Part shown: in pieces, positions 58,594 through 64,000 of the stretch
Layout: every line of letters begins with the position of its first letter
How positions within the stretch are numbered: the stretch's first letter is position 1
Position numbers and translations under genes: made by a program
Origin: Bradyrhizobium sp. AZCC 2176
GTDB lineage: Bacteria > Pseudomonadota > Alphaproteobacteria > Rhizobiales > Xanthobacteraceae
NCBI RefSeq assembly: GCF_036924645.1
Contig: NZ_JAZHRX010000001.1
Coordinates: 6,661,501 to 6,725,500, forward strand
Length of the DNA stretch: 64,000 bases
Direction of reading: 5' to 3'
Notes under the pieces: model-generated
What the model was told of the DNA's origin: nothing
The model's database searches: none
The model's input: the letters and a program-made list of their open reading frames with translations, nothing else

Positions 58594-59481
58594 ATGACAA
58601 ATAACGCTTTCTGCAGCGGCCGGCAAGCCGCCAACATCACCACGTTTAAAGACCGTGATGCCTGGATCAGGGCTGTCACCGCTGACAGGCGGCTGAGCCC
58701 CAGTGCGCGCCTCATCGCCGCCCGGGTCGCGCTGCACCTAAATGTCGAGACCGGTCGGTGCGATCCCGCGATGGGCACGCTCGCCGAAGAGGTTGGCATG
58801 CACCGCGCCTCAGCCTTCCGGGCCGTCGCAGCGCTCGCCGCGCAGGGCTGGATTGAGGTCGCAGGAACCAAGGGCCGGCACACCAACAGCTTCCGACTGA
58901 TCCTGCCAACCGTCGCACCAGTGCGACCGTTGAACCGTGGCACCAGCGCGACGGTTGGGAGCCCGAACGATCGCACTAATGCGACTGCAACCGTCGCATC
59001 AGCGCGAGTCGAACCGTCGCACCAGTGCGACCCTATAAGCGAAGAGAAAACCGAAGGAGAAAACCGAAATATATATCCCTCGACCCTGCCATTGACCGAA
59101 GTCCAGGCCGAGAAGTCAAGACCAACGAAACCCAAAGAAAGACGTACCCGCTTCGACGAATTCTACAACGCATTCCCTCGACACGTTGCGAGAGGTGCAG
59201 CAGTCAAGGCCTACGCGCGCATCATCAAATCTGGCAAAGCCACCGAGCAGGAACTGATCGACGGCGCCAAGCGCTACGCAGCCGAGCGGCTTGGGAAGCA
59301 AGTTGAGTTCACCAAACACCCGGCGACCTGGTTGAACGCTGAATGCTGGAAAGACGAGCCAGCGAGTCCCGAAACGCGATCTAGCGCCGGTCCGCAGAAC
59401 GTTGCCGAACAAGCTTTGAACGGTGCAAGCCGAGCTTGGGAAGCCTTTCTTGCGGCCGATGAAGCGGAGATGCTGCAATGA
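58594..59481 (+). CDS. Winged-helix replication-type protein of the element
   Basis: A 295-residue protein. Residues 20-100 form a winged helix (LSPSARLIAARVALHLNVET, then CDPAMGTLAEEVGMHRASAF and RAVAALAAQGWIEV). A linker of about 45 residues is encoded by palindromic DNA repeats. The C-terminal part (about 180-260: FDEFYNAFPRHVARGAAVKA, then EFTKHPATWLNAECWKDE) matches the C-terminal domain of phage and plasmid replication-organiser proteins. ATG 58594 is chosen. It overlaps the next gene by ATGA. The in-gene repeats could be its own binding sites, as in iteron replicons. That would make it a replication initiator, which is inference. Confidence 0.7.
   Translation: MTNNAFCSGRQAANITTFKDRDAWIRAVTADRRLSPSARLIAARVALHLNVETGRCDPAMGTLAEEVGMHRASAFRAVAALAAQGWIEVAGTKGRHTNSFRLILPTVAPVRPLNRGTSATVGSPNDRTNATATVASARVEPSHQCDPISEEKTEGENRNIYPSTLPLTEVQAEKSRPTKPKERRTRFDEFYNAFPRHVARGAAVKAYARIIKSGKATEQELIDGAKRYAAERLGKQVEFTKHPATWLNAECWKDEPASPETRSSAGPQNVAEQALNGASRAWEAFLAADEAEMLQ
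58913..59030. repeat. Five palindromic repeats inside the replication-type gene
   Basis: TCGCAC-CA-GTGCGA type palindromes occur at 58913-58926, 58938-58951, 58971-58984, 58994-59007 and 59017-59030. The first and fifth are perfect and identical; the others carry one or more base changes and TA in one centre. Offsets are 25, 33, 23 and 23 bases. This looks like an iteron-like array or a multi-site operator in the coding sequence. Confidence 0.75.
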
Positions 59482-60410
59482 ACCAGCTTGTCGCTCAGCA
59501 CCAGCAGAAGCACCTCCCCACCGCCCGCTCCGCCGAACTGCGCAAGCGGATGTACGATCTCGCGCACCGAATAGCCGACGGCGACGGTGGACCGAGAGAG
59601 TTGATCCCAATCGCCGAAAGGGCCGCCGAAATAGCCAAGAGGCTGCCATTTGTTCGCAGCAGTGATCTGCGCGAGATCATCCCTAGGGTCGAGACCGAAT
59701 TGGAAACCCACAAGGGTTACCTGCGCGAGATGATGGTGCTGTCCAGCCCGGCTAGCATGGGCGATATAGTGCGCGAGATTACCGAGCTTCTGCTCGCGAT
59801 CCCAGGCAGCAGCCATGTGGATCTAGCCTTGCTTACTCAATGCGCGATCGAGGCGGTTGCCCGCGAAAAGCCATCGCTCGCGCGTCTACTTGTCGCCCGG
59901 GAAAGGCTTCTCCGCACCGCAAGGTTTAGGCCAAGTGTCGCCGAGATATTGGAAGCGTTTCAGGTCAACTGCGATAGCAGTGATGGCTGGTATGTGGCTG
60001 AAGGCCTGCGGGTCGCAACGCGCACCGGGGCGCTCGCGGCCAACTATGCGAAGCTGATCGAAGCACTGCCGCAGATTGAGAACGCGGAGCAGGAAGTGCG
60101 CGAGCGACGCGAACTGGCTATGCGTGCGGAGGCAGACCAGAGCGAGCGGCAAATCCGTGAGCAGCAGAAGCGGGAAATCCGTGAGCAGCCCTACCCCGTC
60201 CGGCATATTACCGGCGAGTTCATGGTCTACGACCGCAAGGCGAGACGCATCCTGGGATCGTTCGCCACCCGGGAGGCGGCCCACCAGGCTCTGCAGCAAG
60301 CAAAATCAATGGCGCGGAGAAAAGGAGCAGAAGCACGGCGCTCCGAAGACGACCGACGCACGCTGGAGACAGAGCCAGCCAATACTTCAAGCCAGGGAGC
60401 AACGCGATGA
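59478..60410 (+). CDS. Hypothetical protein of the tRNA-Arg element
   Basis: A 310-residue, mostly helical soluble protein with no family I can name. It has AELRKRMYDLAHRIADGDGG at the start, then REMMVLSSPASMGDIVREIT, ILEAFQVNCDSSDGWYVAEG, a charged coiled stretch (REQQKREIREQ, about 225-240) and VYDRKARRILGSFATREAAH at the end. The start overlaps the replication-type gene by ATGA, so the two are translationally coupled. It probably serves element replication or maintenance. Confidence 0.6.
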   Translation: MNQLVAQHQQKHLPTARSAELRKRMYDLAHRIADGDGGPRELIPIAERAAEIAKRLPFVRSSDLREIIPRVETELETHKGYLREMMVLSSPASMGDIVREITELLLAIPGSSHVDLALLTQCAIEAVAREKPSLARLLVARERLLRTARFRPSVAEILEAFQVNCDSSDGWYVAEGLRVATRTGALAANYAKLIEALPQIENAEQEVRERRELAMRAEADQSERQIREQQKREIREQPYPVRHITGEFMVYDRKARRILGSFATREAAHQALQQAKSMARRKGAEARRSEDDRRTLETEPANTSSQGATR

Positions 60411-60486
60411 TCCCTCAACTCGGAGAGATCGCCCGCACAATCGCCGACCGGGCGTTTGAGACCTAACAGACGCGAACCTGAGGCGT

Positions 60487-60810
60487 GTGCTCGGGCAACT
60501 CTCGATGCCCGATTTGGAGAAGGTTTTGGATCGTGTGGTGGAGATCGATCGAGAGCACCTCGCGGAAATGGACGCTAACTTGCCCGAGAGAATGCACCTC
60601 GTCTTCTTAGCCGGACTATTCCGCTGCATGCAAGGCAATACCATTCCGGGGTTTCTCCGCAGCCTTATGTTCGTGAGGCTGATGAACGATAACCGAGAGA
60701 TGGCACGGAAGATCCCTTCAGACGAATTGGATCGAGGATTGCGCGAGGTGCTGCCGACGCGACAATTCCGGCAATGGCAATGGGTGCAGTGCGTTACGCG
60801 TTCGCTTTAG
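60487..60810 (+). CDS. Hypothetical protein, possibly frameshifted, of the element
   Basis: A 107-residue open frame starting GTG. It has LSMPDLEKVLDRVVEIDREH and MHLVFLAGLFRCMQGNTIPG. Upstream, a 19-codon frame (60407-60466, MIPQLGEIARTIADRAFET) overlaps the stop of the 59478 gene by ATGA and ends in TAA; its next codons in the shifted frame read TDANLRRVL into this one. One gene broken by a single-base change is therefore plausible. I do not recognise a family. Confidence 0.45.
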   Translation: MLGQLSMPDLEKVLDRVVEIDREHLAEMDANLPERMHLVFLAGLFRCMQGNTIPGFLRSLMFVRLMNDNREMARKIPSDELDRGLREVLPTRQFRQWQWVQCVTRSL

Positions 60811-60938
60811 CCGCTGAAACCAATGGCCGCGCCGACGATGAGCAATTGGTCCGCCGACTCGCCGGTGAATTGGAGGCGCATCCCGAACTGGTGCGCATCC
60901 TCGGGCCTTTAAACCCCATGCCGGAGAGCGACTGGTGA
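60780..60938 (+). CDS. Small hypothetical protein
   Basis: A 52-residue frame overlapping the end of the previous one in a different register: MGAVRYAFALAAETNGRADD, then EQLVRRLAGELEAHPELVRI and a short proline-rich end. The helical, charged composition looks coding. It may be a separate small gene or the true C-terminus of the 60487 protein after a frameshift. No ribosome site is convincing. Confidence 0.35.
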   Translation: MGAVRYAFALAAETNGRADDEQLVRRLAGELEAHPELVRILGPLNPMPESDW

Positions 60939-61621
60939 CGCTCCATCGGGCAGCCCCCGGGACGGTGAAAGGCAGTGCGGGCTTCATGACATGCCGCTCG
61001 CATTGTGGGCGCGCCGAAAAAAGCGCCCTGGAGACGCTGCCGCCAACGCCGCCGGCAGTGGGCCTGCTTGCAGGCGAAGGGTAACGAGTATCCCGGTGCA
61101 AATTGCCCGGCCTCTCATGTCGGGGCGTGATGTGGTGAAGATCAGACCCTGCTCTTTCACCAGATCACGGAGAGACAGGGCGAAGCTATGCCTGAATCCC
61201 GATTGGGCGGCGACACGCGTGACATGACGGCGCAGTGACGCGTGACGGAGCGTGATGCTTGGGCGGAACGCGGACCGATGCCCGTGCATGTTGCCCTTGG
61301 CTTTCACTTGGCACATTTGCTGCGGCGGCTGCGGCCACCGAGGTGAAGCGGTCGCGCCGCTCTCCGATCTAGTCTAGCGACAAGGCAGCTGCGCTGCGGC
61401 CGGTGCGGTCACTGGCAGGCCTTCGCACCGGAATCCATCCTAGCGCCTGTGCGCAGCCGGCGGTCCAAGCGGTCGCGGGCAGACCCGCCTGGTGTACTGG
61501 AGCGATGCGAACCCCGGTAGAGATCGCGGCGCAGGAAGGCCCGATCACCGGGTCGTCACCGGACCCGGTGCTCAACGATCGCGTGGATACGTCTTTGCCA
61601 AGGTTGCCTAACCGCCGGCCT
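60939..61621. other. Long non-coding stretch in the element
   Basis: Open frames of 70-155 codons occur on both strands here but none has a ribosome site with coding-like composition, and all look like chance frames of GC-rich DNA. No tRNA, IS or clear hairpin was recognised. Confidence 0.45.
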
Positions 61622-61822
61622 TCAGGCGGCGGCGTTCAAGCGGTCAATGGTTTGCTGCAGCCGTGCGATCATCGCACGTTCGGCCTCGATCGTGTGCCGG
61701 GTGGTGTCCACCTCCGGCGGACCAATATCACCGGTCGACATTTCGCCGGATTCCAATCGCCGGATTCGGTCGTGAGCCAAATCAATGAGGTCTTGAAGCT
61801 GCTTCTTCCAATGAACGGACAT
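61622..61822 (-). CDS. Small coiled-coil hypothetical protein
   Basis: A 66-residue helical protein (MSVHWKKQLQDLIDLAHDRI, then RRLESGEMSTGDIGPPEVDT and RHTIEAERAMIARLQQTIDR). The pattern of leucines and charged residues suggests two helices that may form a coiled coil. ATG 61822 was chosen; a TTG at 61831 is also in frame. Similar short proteins occur in Bradyrhizobium accessory regions, as far as I recall. The function is unknown. Confidence 0.55.
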   Translation of the reverse strand: MSVHWKKQLQDLIDLAHDRIRRLESGEMSTGDIGPPEVDTTRHTIEAERAMIARLQQTIDRLNAAA

Positions 61823-62272
61823 GGCCTGCAATGTGTGGTGGTCACTATCGCAGTAAGCGTGGGGCCGATTCCCTAACGAACTATTGCTAATTGCGTGGCC
61901 CGACTACCCGGGACAATCCTGGTTGACAGCCACGCCAGATCGGGGCGCCATTTGCCCCGATGGCGGGTCGACGGTCGACCCGCATTCTTGGCTAGGTTCG
62001 CATGCAGGCAGACACGCGCGCCAGAGACCACAATTGCGGGGGGTCTCGCGAGAAAGCCCTCGAACTTCTGGAGAAGGAAGAGCCGTCACGCAGCCGAGGA
62101 TCGACCAAGTATGGCGCCGCCCGGCAGTTTTGCCCTGTGAAGATTGCCCGCCTGCGCAAACCTCTGCGAAACTCGAGAAGCTGGCGAAACGCTCCCGCTG
62201 ATTGATCAGGTTGTGGCCGACGCGTTACCGGGGAAACCCAGCAACGCGCCATATGGATCATTGCATGATTTC
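61823..62272. other. Non-coding stretch with short chance frames
   Basis: A rightward frame at 62002-62205 and leftward frames to 62510 lack ribosome sites and family character. Nothing is supported here. Confidence 0.4.
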
Positions 62273-62446
62273 TCAGGCGATTTCGGGAACCCGCCTCATT
62301 CCCAATTCGAGCGTTCGCTTCTTGGCGGCGGCCGGTGCGGTGGTAGCGAGCACCTGCTCGATCATTTTGAGGAATGCGAGCCGCTTCCTGATCTCGGCGG
62401 CTTGGCGCTCGATGCTCTCGGCCATGGGTTCGATCAATCCAACCAT
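62273..62446 (-). CDS. Small helical hypothetical protein
   Basis: A 57-residue frame (MVGLIEPMAESIERQAAEIR, then KRLAFLKMIEQVLATTAPAA and an Arg/Lys-rich end). The two amphipathic helices look like a real small protein and the codon use is normal, but there is no strong ribosome site. It is of the same size class as the small genes at 61622 and 62756. Confidence 0.4.
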   Translation of the reverse strand: MVGLIEPMAESIERQAAEIRKRLAFLKMIEQVLATTAPAAAKKRTLELGMRRVPEIA

Positions 62447-62755
62447 TTTCGCGCGTCGGCTTGGGTGGCGAGCACTCGCAAGGACGACTTGGAAATAAAA
62501 TGACCTGCATCTAAAGCGTGACCTTGCAACCCGGTCTATCCGGGAAAATGCGGAAAAGGAAAGACCAAGCGCATTCGCCAACGGCCGGGATCGAGCGCGG
62601 CCAGCTTGCCGTTGTGGTTCGGGCCCCGCTGACCGAAGAGGCACCGTTAGTGCCCTACAGAAACCAGTGGCCCGATTCATGCCTGGCCCCGGAGCGCGAG
62701 CGCGGGAGATTTCTGTTTTTCAGCACCAATTTTGAGTTGTTGTTGGGAGTACAAC
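62447..62755. other. Non-coding stretch before the small gene at 62756
   Basis: No gene is seen. The AT-richer part at about 62708-62750 precedes the small rightward gene and may hold its promoter. Confidence 0.4.
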
Positions 62756-62950
62756 ATGATTGACGAGAATCTTGCTCGGCTTCGAACACATCGCAGCAAC
62801 ATTCAGCGCTATCGCCATTTGCTAGAAACCAGCCTGACGGACCTCGAACGACAGTTTATTGCCAAGCGCCTTGCGGAAGAACAGTCGGCCATCGAAACGC
62901 TCTCTGCGAGTATGCCAGCAACCCCATCCAAGGATCCGCACGCAGCCTAA
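62756..62950 (+). CDS. Small conserved hypothetical protein (MIDENLARL family)
   Basis: A 64-residue protein: MIDENLARLRTHRSNIQRYR, then HLLETSLTDLERQFIAKRLA and EEQSAIETLS. I recall many close relatives in Bradyrhizobium with the same opening. It is helical with regular charge, with no known function. GGGAG lies eight bases before ATG 62756. It stands alone. Confidence 0.7.
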   Translation: MIDENLARLRTHRSNIQRYRHLLETSLTDLERQFIAKRLAEEQSAIETLSASMPATPSKDPHAA

Positions 62951-63085
62951 CAGCAAGCTTTTAAAGCGGCTCCGACGACGCACTTCCGAACTCGGTTTCT
63001 ATCGATATTCTTTGGATTGCTGATGGATGGCCGCACCACGGCCCCAATCGGTCGCAACGATTGGCGGCACGGGGACACGGGAGAG

Positions 63086-64000
63086 TTAGCGGAGTTCCCA
63101 CGTAGATTTGGCCAGAGTTTCTGAAGGCGACTCGCCAAATTGCGAACGATAGCTCCTGGCGAAATCGCCCAGGTGCCAAAAGCCGCAGGCAAGTGCGCAC
63201 GCCTTGACGCTGCCCGTCCCTGCCAGCAGTCGTTGGCGCACGAGCCATAGCCGTCTCAAGCGCAGATATCGATGGAGGCTCATTCCCTGGTATCGCTGAA
63301 CCGCATCGTGCATGGTTCGCACCGAGACGCCGACATGTCGCGCAAGGTCTCCGCTGTAGACCGGACGTCCGATGCTACCGGACAAGACTGCCTGGATATC
63401 CCGGTAAACTTTGAAATGCCCGATGGAGTTCGCGCGAGAGGTCCACTTTGCCTGAACAACGTCGGCGAATGCGGCATCGATAGCGGCAACCAGGGACTCG
63501 CGCATCGCGGAGGAAGCGTGGCCGACTTCGGAGGCATTGAAGTCCGACGAGTTTGATAGGATCTGCTTCACCTGCTCGCGGAGCCGATAATGCGCAGATG
63601 TGCTCGTTTCAAACACCTTCCAATTCGGACTCGCCTGGGGCCACCCACGATCTTGCATTTCCTGCGTGAAGATAACCGACGTGAACTGTCGCTCGGTCCG
63701 TTCGACCGTGGTGTATGCAGCACCATTACGTCCGATCACGATAGCCGACCGGTCTCTTTCGACGCCGTTGAAGCGGATCGGCGAACCATCGTCCATCGAA
63801 AATCCGACGGCGGTGCAATTTGGGGCAAGGTGGCCTTCCGCAATTCGCGGGAAGGACTGAGCGAAATTGATGTCGCAACCCGGTAGATTCAGGATGGTTT
63901 GCGCAGCCGAGATTCTCCGCACGAGAGGGGTGAATTCCACGGCCAGATTTCGCACGGCAGTTCGATACTGATCAATGTCGCTGAAGCGGAATACTTTTGG
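63086..64000 (-). CDS. AraC-family regulator, 5' end beyond the window
   Basis: A leftward gene running off the right edge, with at least 304 codons visible and no start inside. Near the edge it reads VFRFSDIDQYRTAVRNLAVE. The C-terminal AraC DNA-binding domain (last 100 residues) shows GDLARHVGVSVRTMHDAVQR, then GMSLHRYLRLRRLWLVRQRL and AFGF-equivalent CGFWHLGDFARSYRSQFGES. The N-terminal effector part is of the AraC_binding_2 type. A GTG inside the window (63955) could be mistaken for the start, but the homologous reading continues past it. The target is unknown. Confidence 0.8.
   Translation of the reverse strand, partial: PKVFRFSDIDQYRTAVRNLAVEFTPLVRRISAAQTILNLPGCDINFAQSFPRIAEGHLAPNCTAVGFSMDDGSPIRFNGVERDRSAIVIGRNGAAYTTVERTERQFTSVIFTQEMQDRGWPQASPNWKVFETSTSAHYRLREQVKQILSNSSDFNASEVGHASSAMRESLVAAIDAAFADVVQAKWTSRANSIGHFKVYRDIQAVLSGSIGRPVYSGDLARHVGVSVRTMHDAVQRYQGMSLHRYLRLRRLWLVRQRLLAGTGSVKACALACGFWHLGDFARSYRSQFGESPSETLAKSTWELR

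Larger units (their letters stand above)
57039..64000. mobile_element. Integrative element at tRNA-Arg, left part
   Basis: It starts at the 3' end of tRNA-Arg with an integrase gene read away from the tRNA, then a replication-type winged-helix gene with internal palindromic repeats, hypothetical genes with four-base overlaps and several small genes. It runs past the right edge. The extent is inferred; an AraC gene at the edge could already be chromosomal. Confidence 0.5.

Noticed and set aside
58913..59030. Palindromic repeats considered as CRISPR
   Set aside because: Repeats are only 14 bases, spacers 9-19 bases and variable, and no cas genes are near. They fit iterons or operators.
60984..61316. 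Leftward 110-codon frame in the element
   Set aside because: No ribosome site, composition unlike neighbours, no family. Treated as chance.

Overview
The window looks like chromosomal DNA of a Bradyrhizobium-type alphaproteobacterium (inference). The grounds are high GC with GC-rich third codon positions, a typical rhizobial gene repertoire (PCC alpha subunit, GbsR/MarR regulator, SpoA/FliN-like protein, DUF892 and DUF296 proteins, many PAS kinases and GGDEF/EAL proteins), and dispersed palindromic and degenerate repeats that I recognise from Bradyrhizobium genomes.

Layout. (1) About 1-15,131 is accessory DNA. It holds a catabolic cluster (acyl-CoA ligase fragment, SDR, GST, class III CoA-transferase, DsbA/kappa-GST-like isomerase, HxlR regulator, feruloyl-CoA-synthase-like ligase, periplasmic binding protein, TetR regulator, iron alcohol dehydrogenase, ketosynthase), then decayed SDR genes, then a tyrosine integrase abutting the 3' end of tRNA-Leu(GAG). 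It reads as a genomic island whose right end is the tRNA and whose left end lies outside the window. A 6-5-6 inverted repeat (AGTTCT-N5-AGAACT type) recurs in its divergent promoters and suggests one regulon. (2) About 15,300-56,900 is core-like chromosome: lipB, stress and housekeeping genes, two PAS hybrid kinases, a frameshifted GGDEF protein, a GGDEF-EAL protein, a GbsR/MarR-DUF4166-TIGR01777 operon, pccA with an oxaloacetate-decarboxylase-like gene and acylphosphatase, a secreted phosphatase, a run of tiny genes, a caspase-like protein with a decayed tandem copy, a peroxiredoxin, one IS110-family insertion, a chemotaxis receptor and a KefB-type antiporter with universal-stress domains. 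(3) 56,962 to the right edge is tRNA-Arg(TCG) followed by a second integrase, a replication-type winged-helix gene carrying five palindromic repeats inside its coding sequence, hypothetical genes and an AraC regulator cut by the window edge. This is a second tRNA-borne element running rightward.

How the genes work together. The first island appears to import a small acid, possibly aromatic, and activate it to a CoA thioester. It would then process the product with an SDR, glutathione-dependent enzymes and a CoA-transferase under local HxlR and TetR control. Substrate identity is inference only. The middle segment is rich in signalling (c-di-GMP, two-component systems, chemotaxis) and stress proteins, with no single pathway running through it. 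No CRISPR array, rRNA or recognisable antiphage system was seen.
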